Positions 36,643-44,520 of a stretch of DNA of 64,000 nt are shown in pieces. The DNA comes from Streptomyces sp. NBC_00335 (GTDB lineage: Bacteria; Actinomycetota; Actinomycetes; Streptomycetales; Streptomycetaceae). The position numbers and the translations under genes were made by a program. The DNA is taken from the NCBI RefSeq assembly GCF_036127095.1, contig NZ_CP108006.1, positions 7,989,501 through 8,053,500 on the forward strand. The letters are read 5' to 3'. Within the stretch, counting starts at the first letter, position 1. Each line of letters begins with the position of its first letter. The notes under the pieces were generated by a model. It was not told the DNA's origin, did not search any database, and saw only the letters and a program-made list of their open reading frames with translations.

Positions 36643-37308
36643 TCAGGGGGGCGGCGGTGGGTGATCCTCGCCGTCCGGCTCCCCGGGCGGTGGGGTGACG
36701 TTCACGACCAGGGCGACGATGGTGTCGATGACGCCCCCCATGTCCACGTCGGGGTCGAGCAGCCACTGGTGCTGGATGCCGTCGGCGGCGGCCAGAGCGA
36801 GCCGGGCGATCGCGTCGGGGGCGATGCCGGGGCGGATGCGGCCCTCGCGCTGCAGTTCGGCGAGGCCGTCGCGCAGGGCGGCGAGGATGTCGCCGTCGCG
36901 GACCTGGAAGAACTCGCGCGCCGGGTGGCCGGGGAAACCGGACGCGGCCGCCATGCTCACGTACAGGCGCACCAGACCGGCCACGTCGCCGCTGCGGCGC
37001 AGGGTGGCGGCCATCGGCGAGATCGGGTCCGCGCAAGGTTCCCGGGCCGTCCGTTCCTTGGCGATCCGGTCGCGTTCGGCCAGGGCGCTGATCAACAGGC
37101 CTTCGCGCGAGCCGAAGTAGCGCAGGACGCCGGCCTGGGACATGCCCACGCGGTCGGCGATCTCCTTGATCAGCGCGCCCTTCTCGCCGATCATCGCGAA
37201 GACCTCCAGCGCCACCGCGAGGATCTCGTCGCGGCGCACGACCCCCTTCGCGTAACGGCCGCGCGGTGTACGGATGTTGTCGGGCGGTGCGGCACGCTCC
37301 GGGTCCAT
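36643..37308 (-). CDS. TetR-family transcriptional regulator
   Basis: A 221-residue repressor type protein. The helix-turn-helix is RDEILAVALEVFAMIGEKGALIKEIADRVGMSQAGVLRYFGSREGLL (positions about 26-72), ending with the typical ..YF.S.EGLL of TetR proteins. The C-terminal ligand domain has IAPDAIARLALAAADGIQHQWLLDPDVD, and the end is Pro-rich. ATG at 37,308 is taken as start; another lies eight codons upstream. The neighbour on the same strand is the lipase, 79 bases downstream, which could be its target. No operator was identified. Confidence 0.92.
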   Translation of the reverse strand: MDPERAAPPDNIRTPRGRYAKGVVRRDEILAVALEVFAMIGEKGALIKEIADRVGMSQAGVLRYFGSREGLLISALAERDRIAKERTAREPCADPISPMAATLRRSGDVAGLVRLYVSMAAASGFPGHPAREFFQVRDGDILAALRDGLAELQREGRIRPGIAPDAIARLALAAADGIQHQWLLDPDVDMGGVIDTIVALVVNVTPPPGEPDGEDHPPPPP

Positions 37309-37467
37309 GCGCGAAACGCTAGTCCAGTTCACTTTTGACGTCTACGCATCCCGCATCCCGCATCCCGCAGCCCGCGGCCCGACCAGCTTCAGCGCGCGCC
37401 CGCTCCGTGTGCCGCGCCGAGGATTCCCGGCGGGCCACCGACGTGCACTACACGCAGGCCGGCCTGG

Positions 37468-37507
37468 CCACGTCCGCCGTGGGCGGGCCACGTCCGCCGT
37501 GGGCGGG
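37468..37507. repeat. Two exact 20-bp direct repeats, each a small hairpin
   Basis: CCACGTCCGCCGTGGGCGGG occurs at 37,468-37,487 and again at 37,488-37,507. Each copy contains CCGCC-GTG-GGCGG, so it can fold alone. Located 6 bases after the DoxX stop; a tandem terminator is plausible. Confidence 0.7.
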
Positions 37508-37512
37508 CCGGA

Positions 37513-38043
37513 TCAGTCCTCGTCGCCTCCGGCCGGGGGCGCCATCGCGGCGACCCGCCGGTTGACGACGACGGTGGCCGCGACCGCACTGAGGGCGAAC
37601 GCCACCACGATGACGGCGGGACGGTCGAGCCGGTGTCGGCTGACGTGGTCGAGGGAGATCCGTCCCGGCCCCGTGACGCCGAGCGAGGCGGCGACGGTGC
37701 CGAGCAGGGCCGGGTACTCGAAGCCGCCTCCTTGGGCGAAGAAGCCGGCGGGAGCGTGGACCGAGACGGCCCCTGCCATGGCTCCGGCCGCGGCGGCGCC
37801 GGCCGCAGGGGTGGCCAGACCCAGCGCGAGCAGGGCACCGCCACCCGCCTCGCCGAGCCCGGCGGCGATGGCGCTGCGCCTGCCCGGAGTGAAGCCCATG
37901 TGCTCCATCGCCCGGGCCGTGCCCTCGATGCCGCCACCGCCGAACCAGCCGAAGAGCTTCTGCGTGCCGTGTGCCATCAGGACACCGCCTGCCGCGAGGC
38001 GCAGGGAAAGCAGTCCGAGGTCCTTGCGGAGCGTGAAGTGCAT
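37513..38043 (-). CDS. DoxX-family membrane protein
   Basis: A 176-residue four-helix membrane protein. The opening LGLLSLRLAAGGVLMAHGTQKLFGWFGGGGIEGTARAMEHMGF is the DoxX signature, with later hydrophobic segments at about 50-75, 85-105 and 143-165. Family members have been linked to quinol or sulfur redox processes and to membrane redox complexes, but the role of most is unknown. ATG at 38,043 is the start; a longer frame upstream is Arg-rich and unlikely. It is transcribed away from the gene at 38,176. Confidence 0.9.
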   Translation of the reverse strand: MHFTLRKDLGLLSLRLAAGGVLMAHGTQKLFGWFGGGGIEGTARAMEHMGFTPGRRSAIAAGLGEAGGGALLALGLATPAAGAAAAGAMAGAVSVHAPAGFFAQGGGFEYPALLGTVAASLGVTGPGRISLDHVSRHRLDRPAVIVVAFALSAVAATVVVNRRVAAMAPPAGGDED

Positions 38044-38175
38044 GGGGCGGCCTTTCGGCAGGAAGGGGTCGGCTCGACAGGAACGGTCGGCGCAATGTGT
38101 TCCACGCCTTCCGCGCCGCCACACTCACCGTGGAGCCGTCGTGCGGATCTCCCCGAACGGGGGCACGCTGAAGGC

Positions 38176-38763
38176 ATGAACGGCCAGGACGCCTCAGGTC
38201 GGCAAGGGGGCCCGTCGGGGCAGCCTCCACAGTGGGGACCCGAGTGGGGACCCCCGCCGCCACCCCCGCCGGCCAAGCGGAGACCGGTGAAGGGTCTGCT
38301 CACGCACGCGGCCGCCGCCGTCATCGGCCTCGTCATCGGGACAGGCATCGGTTCGAGCGGCGCGGACAACTCCGGTGGCAAGAGCGCCACGCCGTCCCCG
38401 ACGGTCACGGCCACCAAGACGGTGACCGCGACCGGGACAGCAGCCCTGCCGGCAAGGCAGGCGCCCACCTCCACGCCCACCCCCACGCCCAGCACGGTCG
38501 AGAAGGCGCCGGCCGGCGAGATCCCCGGCGACGGGACGTACGTGGTCGGCAAGGACATCAGGCCCGGCACCTACCGGACCGCCGGCGCCGAAGAGGACGA
38601 TGCCTTTCCGAACTGCTACTGGGCTCGGCTGAGCGGAACGTCAGGTGAGCTCAAGGAGATCATCGCCAACGACAACAGCGAGGGGCCGACGACCGTGACG
38701 ATCTCCGCGGCCGACAAGGCCTTCAAGACCACGGGGTGCCAGACCTGGAAGAGGACCGGCTGA
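38176..38763 (+). CDS. Membrane-anchored hypothetical protein, Pro-rich N-terminus
   Basis: A 195-residue protein. Residues 1-35 are Gly/Pro-rich (WGPPPPPPPAKRR), followed by one membrane segment (about 41-60), a Thr/Pro/Ser linker (about 62-112), and a compact extracellular domain (about 113-195) with GDGTYVVGKDIRPGTYRT and a final GCQTWKR. The domain has two Cys, which could pair. The type is common in actinobacteria as a surface-exposed domain of unknown function. ATG at 38,176 is the start; upstream codons in frame overlap the divergent DoxX gene. Confidence 0.78.
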   Translation: MNGQDASGRQGGPSGQPPQWGPEWGPPPPPPPAKRRPVKGLLTHAAAAVIGLVIGTGIGSSGADNSGGKSATPSPTVTATKTVTATGTAALPARQAPTSTPTPTPSTVEKAPAGEIPGDGTYVVGKDIRPGTYRTAGAEEDDAFPNCYWARLSGTSGELKEIIANDNSEGPTTVTISAADKAFKTTGCQTWKRTG

Positions 38764-38785
38764 CGGGGGTCGCGGTCTTCGGCGT

Positions 38786-39157
38786 CTACTCCTGCTCCTC
38801 GATCCCGATGGTCTCCTCCAGCTCCCGGTGAGCCTTGCTCGACGCTCCCTCCCGCTCCTCCAGCAGTACGCGGCCGATGGCGTCGAGCTTGCGCTGGATC
38901 GCGTGCTCGGCCCGGCGTTCGGAGTTCTTGAGCAGGGCGAGCAGGAGCAGGGACACCGCGGCCATGGCGTCACCGGCGAGGTGCTGCCATTCCACGGGCA
39001 GGTGCAAGAGGTGCACGACGATGAAGACCGCCACCAGGAGGACGCACAGGACGGAGAAGAGCGCTGAACTCGTGAAATTGGACGCGAGTTCCGCCAGTTT
39101 CTCGAAGCGGCCGAGCCGCCCTGATCTGCCCTTTTCCGAGGGGTGCTCCAACGTCAT
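38786..39157 (-). CDS. Low-affinity iron permease-like protein
   Basis: A 123-residue protein with two membrane segments (about 34-55 and 63-80) joined by a short loop (HLPVEWQHLAGDAM), then a charged helical tail (ERRAEHAIQRKLDAIGRVLLEEREG). The pattern FTSSALFSVLCVLLVAVF...AVSLLLLALLKNSERRAEHAIQ matches the low-affinity iron permease family, though bacterial members have no proven iron transport. ATG at 39,157 is used; an in-frame start 72 bases upstream gives a poor leader. It converges with the gene at 38,176 with only 22 bases between stops. Confidence 0.85.
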   Translation of the reverse strand: MTLEHPSEKGRSGRLGRFEKLAELASNFTSSALFSVLCVLLVAVFIVVHLLHLPVEWQHLAGDAMAAVSLLLLALLKNSERRAEHAIQRKLDAIGRVLLEEREGASSKAHRELEETIGIEEQE

Positions 39158-39250
39158 GCCCGGCGCCTGCCCGGCGACGGCCGGCTGAAACGTCTGCCGT
39201 GCGCCGGCCGCCGGCCGACGGTGTTCCATCCGCCGGGCATGGGTGTCACG

Positions 39251-40900
39251 TCAGAATTCGCCGCGGAGCCGCATGCGGAGGGGGCGGCCGTCGGGGTCGA
39301 CCAGGACGTGGTGCAGCGGGGTGGCGAGCAGGCGCCGGACGGTCGGCAGCTGCGGAGCGACGTAGCGGCGCAAACGCCCCGCAGGACGCGGGCCGCGCCG
39401 CCCGGCCGTGTGCCAGGCGTCCAGCGCCGCGGCGGCCTCGCCGAGCCGGTCGAACGCGGTGGACGGGTCGCACAGAGCGTCCTCCACCGGCGTTTCCTCC
39501 CCGGGGGACCCGCCCCGCGCCCCGAGCCCGACCCCCTCGTCCGCGTCGAGGTGCTCGCGCATCAGCTCCAGGCGCAGCTCGCGGGCGAAGGAGCGGGCCC
39601 CGTCCCCCAGTCCGCCAGGGTCGCGGGGCTGCCTCGGATCGGCGGCCCGGTCCAGGACGGTGCAGCTCAGCTCGGAGTCGTGCGTCCACGAGCGCAGGTT
39701 GACGTTGTCGGACCCGACGGCGGCCCAGACGTCGTCGATGACGCACACCTTGGCATGCACGTAGACCGGGGTCCCGGCATGGTTCTCCAGGCCGTACACC
39801 GCGACCCGGTCTCCTCCGGCCCTGCGCAGCTCCTCCAGGGCGGAGACCCGTCCGATCATGTTCATGGGTCCGGTGAGCAGGCCGTCCTGCTCCGGTACGG
39901 AGGGGATGACGGCGGCCAGCCGCAGCCGCGGACGCGCGCGCAGTGCCCGGGCGAAGCAGTCCACCACGCGCGGGGACCACAGGTACTGGTCCTCGACGTA
40001 GATCAGGGTCCGGGCCCGGAGCAGCGCCTTGAGGTAGCCCCGGGCGATGCTGCGCTCTCCGTCGGGGGCGAAGGGATAGCCGCGCAGCAGACGGTTCGGA
40101 TAGGTGCGCAGCACCTGGACGGCGTGCGTGCCGCACGGCGGGGGATCGGGCCCCTGCGGCGGCAGCTCGTCCGCGCTGGTGTCCTCGTCCGCCAGCAGTT
40201 CCCGCAGGCGCATCAGCGGACTGCGGCTGAGCGGCGCCGGATCCTCCCAGCGCTCGCGGAAGACGGCTTCGACGTCGCCGACGACGGGCCCGCTCAGGGC
40301 GAGCTGGACGTCGTGCCACGGGGGGTGCGGGCCGTACCGGGGCGCCAGGGGCAGCGATTGGCGGTCGCCGCGGTGGTCGGCGTCGTCGTTGCGGTTGTGG
40401 CAGAGGTCGATCCCGCCGACGTACGCGACATCGCGCTCCGGTCGGCCGCGATGCCGCAGCACCACCATCTTCTGGTGGTGCGAGCCTCCGGGCCGCACCC
40501 GCAGGTCGAGCAGGCACTCACCGCCCGCTGCTGCCAGGTCCTCGCTGAGGGAACGGTTCTCCGCCGCGCTGAACCGGAAGCCGTCCAGGTGGGAGCGCCA
40601 CAGCAGGCCCTTGACGACGACTCCGCGCTCGGCCGCCGCGCCCAGTACGGCCGCGACCTCCGTACCGGGTCCGCGGAGCCGCTCGTCGGGATCGCCGCGC
40701 CAGTCGGTGAACAGGAGCAGGTCGCCGGCGCGCATCGCACGGATCCGCACGAGGAGCTCGGCGAAGTAGGTGGCGCCGTGGACGAGCGGCCGGGCTTCGT
40801 TGCCCTCGGACCAGGCCGCCCCGTCCGCCCGGCGGTGCTCCAGCCGGGTGGCGGTATTGCCGCGTTCTCCAGGTGCCAGGAGCCAATCCGAGGTGGGCAC
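39251..40900 (-). CDS. Phospholipase D family protein
   Basis: A 549-residue cytoplasmic PLD-like enzyme with two HKD-type sites. The second is intact (HAKVCVIDD, followed by WAAVGSDNVNLRSW). The first reads HHQKMVVLRH, so the usual Asp four residues after Lys is Arg. Between them are AYVGGIDLCHNRN and the YVEDQYLWSPRVVDCFARAL region, both typical. GTG at 40,900 has GGAGG seven bases upstream. Possible substrates are phospholipids, cardiolipin precursors or nucleic acid. It is divergent from csbD, and the shared upstream region carries three 14-bp repeats. Confidence 0.88.
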   Translation of the reverse strand: MPTSDWLLAPGERGNTATRLEHRRADGAAWSEGNEARPLVHGATYFAELLVRIRAMRAGDLLLFTDWRGDPDERLRGPGTEVAAVLGAAAERGVVVKGLLWRSHLDGFRFSAAENRSLSEDLAAAGGECLLDLRVRPGGSHHQKMVVLRHRGRPERDVAYVGGIDLCHNRNDDADHRGDRQSLPLAPRYGPHPPWHDVQLALSGPVVGDVEAVFRERWEDPAPLSRSPLMRLRELLADEDTSADELPPQGPDPPPCGTHAVQVLRTYPNRLLRGYPFAPDGERSIARGYLKALLRARTLIYVEDQYLWSPRVVDCFARALRARPRLRLAAVIPSVPEQDGLLTGPMNMIGRVSALEELRRAGGDRVAVYGLENHAGTPVYVHAKVCVIDDVWAAVGSDNVNLRSWTHDSELSCTVLDRAADPRQPRDPGGLGDGARSFARELRLELMREHLDADEGVGLGARGGSPGEETPVEDALCDPSTAFDRLGEAAAALDAWHTAGRRGPRPAGRLRRYVAPQLPTVRRLLATPLHHVLVDPDGRPLRMRLRGEF

Positions 40901-40999
40901 AGTAGGGCCTCCACTCCGACGGGTACCCGCTTCCCACCCTTCCACTCGGGACGGGGGCCGCACTGCGCGCAAGGCCACCTCGTGCCGGCGGCTCGAACG

Positions 41000-41041
41000 G
41001 TCCGTAGCGCGATGTCCGTAGCGCGATCGCAGTAGCGCGAT
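41000..41041. repeat. Three tandem 14-mers in the PLD/csbD divergent promoter
   Basis: GTCCGTAGCGCGAT (41,000-41,013), the same again (41,014-41,027), then CGCAGTAGCGCGAT (41,028-41,041). The shared core is GTAGCGCGAT. The array lies between two divergent genes, about 100 bases from the PLD start and 85 from the csbD start. One turn plus a third of spacing per unit suits clustered binding of one regulator. Confidence 0.7.
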
Positions 41042-41125
41042 GGGCGCGCGGGCGAAAGGTTTACCGGACGGGCATGCGGACAGACGCAGCACGTCAGACG
41101 ATCGCCAACGATCGGAGTGAGAACC

Positions 41126-41299
41126 GTGTCGGGTGAGCAGAAGATGAAGGCCAAGAAGGAACAGGCCAAGGGCAAGGCCAAGGAAGCGGTGGGCCGCACC
41201 GTCGGCAACGAGCGCCTGACCGCCGAGGGGCGTGCCGAGCAGATGAAGGGCGATGCCCGCCAGGCCAAGGAGAAGGCCAAGGACGTCCTCAAGGACTAG
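41126..41299 (+). CDS. CsbD-family stress protein
   Basis: A 57-residue, highly charged helical protein: KMKAKKEQAKGKAKEAVGR then TVGNERLTAEGRAEQMKG and a Lys/Ala tail. This matches the CsbD family, abundant small proteins made in general stress in bacteria. GTG at 41,126 is preferred since GGAG lies eight bases upstream; a GTG three codons earlier is also in frame. A good terminator follows. Confidence 0.93.
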   Translation: MSGEQKMKAKKEQAKGKAKEAVGRTVGNERLTAEGRAEQMKGDARQAKEKAKDVLKD

Positions 41300-41603
41300 C
41301 GCGGCAGGTTGGTTCCACCAGCACTGAACGCGTACGGCCACGGCCTCTTCGCCCGGAAACGGACGACGGAGGCCGTGGCCGTAGTGGTGTGCGCTCCGAT
41401 GTGGTGTGCCCTCCGATCCTGGCGAGGACGGATGTGGAACTGATACACGGTGGAGCGCCTGCCGCCGGACAGCTGCCGGGGTTCCGATGCGTTGAGCGGC
41501 CATGCTCCGGTGTGTGCCCCTCCGCTGCCGGGTGACCTGGGGCCCGGACCGTTCCGGGCACGGCGGGGCACCTGCCCCCGCTGGAACCCGATCCGGGAGT
41601 GTC
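41300..41603. other. Intergenic region after csbD: terminator and a direct repeat
   Basis: About 304 bases between csbD and the DD-peptidase gene. It holds the csbD terminator and, directly after it, two 17-bp direct repeats differing at one base (41,384-41,400 and 41,401-41,417, GTGGTGTGCSCTCCGAT). The last 180 bases should contain the peptidase promoter; no clear boxes seen. Confidence 0.6.
41333..41383 (+). terminator. 15-bp hairpin ending csbD
   Basis: TACGGCCACGGCCTC (41,333-41,347) pairs perfectly with GAGGCCGTGGCCGTA (41,369-41,383) over a 21-base loop, 33 bases after the csbD stop. Confidence 0.8.
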
Positions 41604-42632
41604 ATGTCTGTCCACGCGTTCCTCCGACGGTCCGCCGAGCTGCCCGGGCGGGGTCTGCTCGCGGCCTCCCGGGCCGGTGACGCCGCCGTCGCCGCCGCCC
41701 GTCGCGCGGTGTCGACGGCGCCACTGCCCTGGCCCCACGAGGGCCAGGCGAGCGTGGAGGTGGAGGGGTTCGGCAGCCTCGGCACGGTCGGCGAGCAGAT
41801 ACCGGTGCCGATCGCGAGCCTCACCAAGGTGATGACCGCCTACGTGGTCCTGCGCGAGCACCCGCTCGGTCCGGGGGACCCCGGGCCCGTGGTCCGTGCC
41901 GACCGGGCCGCCGCCCGCGAGGCGGGCTCCACGATCGAATCGGTGGTGCCCGTCAAGGAGGGGCAGGAGTTCCCCCTGAGACAGTTGCTGGCCTACATGC
42001 TGATCCCTTCGGGCAACAACATCGCCAGGCTCCTCGCCCGCTGGACCGCGGGGTCCGAGGCGGCCTTCGTGCGCTGGATGAACGAGGCGGCCGCGGACCT
42101 GGGCATGGCCCGTACGACCTTCACCGGCTCCTGCGGTATGGACACGGGGAACACCAGCACGGCCACCGACCTGCTCGTCCTGGCCCGTACGGTCATGCGG
42201 GACGAGGCGTTCCGGACCATCGTCGCCACCCCCTCGGTCCGCCTCCCGGGCGGCCGGGGCGAGGGGCTCACCACCAACCGGCTGCTCGGCCGGCACGGCG
42301 TCGTCGGACTGAAGACGGGCACCAGCACCCCGGCCGGGGGCAACGTCCTGTGGGCCGCGTACAAGAACGTCGACGGCACCCGCAGGCTGGTCCTCGGCGC
42401 CGTGCTCGCCCAGCGGAGCGGCTGCTCCCCGGTGCGCGCCCGCGCGGCGGTCTGGGCCCACAGCCGCCGACTCGTCGAAGCCGTCCAGCGCGCCCCGCTC
42501 GACGCCCTCGCAACGCCCCGGCCGTCCGTGCCGCCGGCGCCCCCGTCCCCGAAGCCGCCGGCCCGCGTCGCGGGGCGGGGTGCCGGGCGGGGAGGGGCGG
42601 TCGCACTGACTGGTCGCGGTCGAGCGGGGTAG
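41604..42632 (+). CDS. D-Ala-D-Ala carboxypeptidase-like penicillin-binding protein
   Basis: A 342-residue serine peptidase of the S11 type, which trims D-alanine from wall peptides. The three active-site motifs are complete: SLTK (near residue 71, acylated Ser), SGN in PSGNN (near 135) and KTGT (near 237). It has no clear signal peptide and no C-terminal amphipathic anchor; the end is a Pro/Arg/Gly-rich tail (about 300-342). It may be exported by another route or act on a soluble substrate. ATG at 41,604 has GGGAG upstream. Confidence 0.88.
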   Translation: MSVHAFLRRSAELPGRGLLAASRAGDAAVAAARRAVSTAPLPWPHEGQASVEVEGFGSLGTVGEQIPVPIASLTKVMTAYVVLREHPLGPGDPGPVVRADRAAAREAGSTIESVVPVKEGQEFPLRQLLAYMLIPSGNNIARLLARWTAGSEAAFVRWMNEAAADLGMARTTFTGSCGMDTGNTSTATDLLVLARTVMRDEAFRTIVATPSVRLPGGRGEGLTTNRLLGRHGVVGLKTGTSTPAGGNVLWAAYKNVDGTRRLVLGAVLAQRSGCSPVRARAAVWAHSRRLVEAVQRAPLDALATPRPSVPPAPPSPKPPARVAGRGAGRGGAVALTGRGRAG

Positions 42633-42673
42633 GCGCTCGGAAGGGGCGAATGGCGACGACCGAGGAGACAGCC

Positions 42674-42868
42674 ATGAGCGACCACGGACAAGACGCCGGA
42701 CGCAGGCCGGTGCTGCTGCCGGACGAGGGCGCCATGGTCGACGAGCACGGGCGCCCGCCGGGAGCTCCGTCGCGGACGGGTACCGGTTCCAGCTCGCCGC
42801 CCTCCGACCCGGAACGCGTCGAACGGGCTGCCGCCGGGGAAGCCGGACCGGGCGCGCCCGGCCGGTGA
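42674..42868 (+). CDS. Small hydrophilic hypothetical protein
   Basis: A 64-residue, disordered-looking peptide (MSDHGQDAGRRPVLLPDEGAM...) rich in Gly, Pro, Ser and charged residues. GGAG lies nine bases upstream of the ATG. It follows the DD-peptidase by 41 bases on the same strand. No family recognised; the case rests on the ribosome-binding site and the spacing. Confidence 0.5.
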   Translation: MSDHGQDAGRRPVLLPDEGAMVDEHGRPPGAPSRTGTGSSSPPSDPERVERAAAGEAGPGAPGR

Positions 42869-43079
42869 AGCGTGCACGTGGAGGGGCTGGGCCCTGGTCC
42901 ATCGGCTCGGCAGCGGTGTACGGATCCGACACCGGCGCCGGGCGGCAAGAGCATCCACACCGGTGTCCGGCCGGTCCCGCCGGACTGCTCGCCGCGGGGC
43001 CGGCATCCGGGATTGGGCCGGGCGGGAGCGGGCAGGCGCCGGAGTGAAGACACCGTCCGAGACGAGCCGGAGGGTCACC

Positions 43080-43181
43080 ATGACGAACCCGACCGCAGCG
43101 CACACGCCCAGGCCTGTCCCGATGCCGCTCCCGAACCCGGAGCCGATGCCCGAACCCCGGCCGGCGCCCCCGACCAGGTAG
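43080..43181 (+). CDS. 33-residue proline-rich peptide
   Basis: A tiny frame, MTNPTAAHTPRPVPMPLPNP and 13 more Pro-rich residues, with a strong GGAGGGTC ribosome-binding site before the ATG. It shares its MTN start and alternating Pro pattern with the 95-residue protein at 61,114-61,401. Real but unrecognised, or a chance frame; the good start region favours the first. Confidence 0.4.
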   Translation: MTNPTAAHTPRPVPMPLPNPEPMPEPRPAPPTR

Positions 43182-43268
43182 CCGGGCGGCCGGGTCCCGC
43201 GCCGCGGACATGATGCCGGGGTGCGGGGGCAGACGAGTGCCCGGGGATACCTTTCAGGGAGGCGTTCG

Positions 43269-43757
43269 ATGGCGCACGGTACGGACCAGGACGGCCGGGA
43301 CGAGTCCCCGGAAGAACGAGCGGACCGGCAGTGGCAGGAACTCGTCCAAGAGATCCGGGTCGCCCAGACGGGCGTCCAGATCCTGTTCGGATTCCTGCTG
43401 ACGGTGGCCTTCGCCCCCGTGTTCGCGGGGCTCCCGCAGACCGAGAAGACGATCTACGTCGTGACGGTCGTCCTGGGCTCCCTGGCGACCGGCGCCCTGA
43501 TAGGTCCCGTGGCCTTCCACCGTCTCGTCTCGGGGCGCAGGATCAAGCCCGAGGCCGTCGAGTGGGCCGCGCGCCTGACCTTCACCGGCCTCCTCCTGCT
43601 CCTGGCCACGAGCACCTCGGCCCTGCTCCTCGTGCTCAGGGTCGCGACCGACAACGCCCTCGCGACGTGGCTCGTCGGCGGGGTGTTCGTCTGGTACGTG
43701 CTCTGCTGGTTCGTGCTGCCCCTGTGGGCACGCGTCCGCTACACCGCCCAACGCTGA
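43269..43757 (+). CDS. DUF6328-family membrane protein
   Basis: A 162-residue protein with four hydrophobic segments (about 35-55, 65-85, 103-125 and 135-152) after a charged N-terminus (SPEERADRQWQELVQEIRVAQTGVQILFGFLLTVAF). This opening is the mark of the DUF6328 family of actinobacterial membrane proteins; function unknown. ATG at 43,269 has GGGAGG six bases upstream. Its 3' end overlaps the end of the convergent ANTAR gene by 19 bases. Confidence 0.9.
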   Translation: MAHGTDQDGRDESPEERADRQWQELVQEIRVAQTGVQILFGFLLTVAFAPVFAGLPQTEKTIYVVTVVLGSLATGALIGPVAFHRLVSGRRIKPEAVEWAARLTFTGLLLLLATSTSALLLVLRVATDNALATWLVGGVFVWYVLCWFVLPLWARVRYTAQR

Positions 43758-44296
43758 CCCGAGGACCCCGAGGGGGTCCCTAGTGCTGTGGCGGCGAGCT
43801 GTTCCTCCGCCGCGGTGATGGCTTCGAGGGCGGTGGGTCTGCCCATCAGTACGCACAGGGTGTACGCGGTGTCGTCCATGGCCCGCAGGGCCGCCGGGTC
43901 ATGGGGCGAGGCCGCGAGCCGGGCCTGGCAGCCGCGCAGCCGGGTCAGTACCTCCTCGATCCGGGCGGGGTTCGGCGCGAGCCCGGCAGCGCGGGGGCCG
44001 GCCGGCGTTCCGCGGGTGCGGGCGGCCTCCACGGCGCGGCGCAGAGCGCGTTCGAGGCGGGCGGGCAGGGCGGCACCGCACGAGGTGGCGGTCATCGCGG
44101 ACGCCAGGTCCTCGACGGAGACGTCGGCCAGGTCCGCGGCCGTAGCGAGGATGCGCAGCGCGTCACGGGCCGAGCAGGGGGTCGTGGCCATGAGCATCCC
44201 GACGGCCCAGTTGCCCGCCGCCACCGGGTGCCCGTGCGCTCGGGCGGCGGCGGCGGCCTGTCGGGTCGGTGAAATGGGTTCTCCGGGTGTCGGCAC
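43739..44296 (-). CDS. ANTAR/DUF5133 protein, possible RNA-binding regulator
   Basis: A 185-residue protein. Residues about 28-68 (NWAVGMLMATTPCSARDALRILATAADLADVSVEDLASAM, listed by position) resemble an ANTAR domain, which binds hairpins in mRNA leaders to prevent termination. Residues about 110-165, with ALRAMDDTAYTLCVLMGR, match DUF5133, a Streptomyces partner domain. GTG at 44,296 has GGAGGA five bases upstream. Possible targets are not visible in the flanking genes. Its stop lies within the end of the convergent DUF6328 gene. Confidence 0.8.
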   Translation of the reverse strand: MPTPGEPISPTRQAAAAARAHGHPVAAGNWAVGMLMATTPCSARDALRILATAADLADVSVEDLASAMTATSCGAALPARLERALRRAVEAARTRGTPAGPRAAGLAPNPARIEEVLTRLRGCQARLAASPHDPAALRAMDDTAYTLCVLMGRPTALEAITAAEEQLAATALGTPSGSSGQRWAV

Positions 44297-44464
44297 GGGG
44301 TTCCTCCGGTCCGGTTCGGTGGGGACGATGCGGGGGTCCGCGTAGGGACGCTATGCCCCGCCGTCTGAGCACGGGCCGCGCGGCGCGCTGGTTCAGGGAT
44401 CGAACAACTGCCATGACCCGTGCGGCCGACCGACCCGGCCGTTCGGCGCCCCCGGCCTCGGCCC

Positions 44465-44500
44465 GCCGCCACCGCCGCCACCGCCGCCACCGCCGCCACC
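44465..44500. repeat. Four tandem copies of a 9-mer
   Basis: GCCGCCACC repeated four times without change, plus a partial copy, 20 bases after the stop of the glutamine amidotransferase gene (minus). Read on the minus strand it is a GGTGGCGGC run. Prone to length change; no function assigned. Confidence 0.85.
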
Positions 44501-44520
44501 GCCGGGCTCCGGCGGGGCCG

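Noticed and set aside
44465..44500. Possible CRISPR or ordered repeat array
   Set aside because: The units are 9 bases with no spacers; it is a simple tandem repeat.
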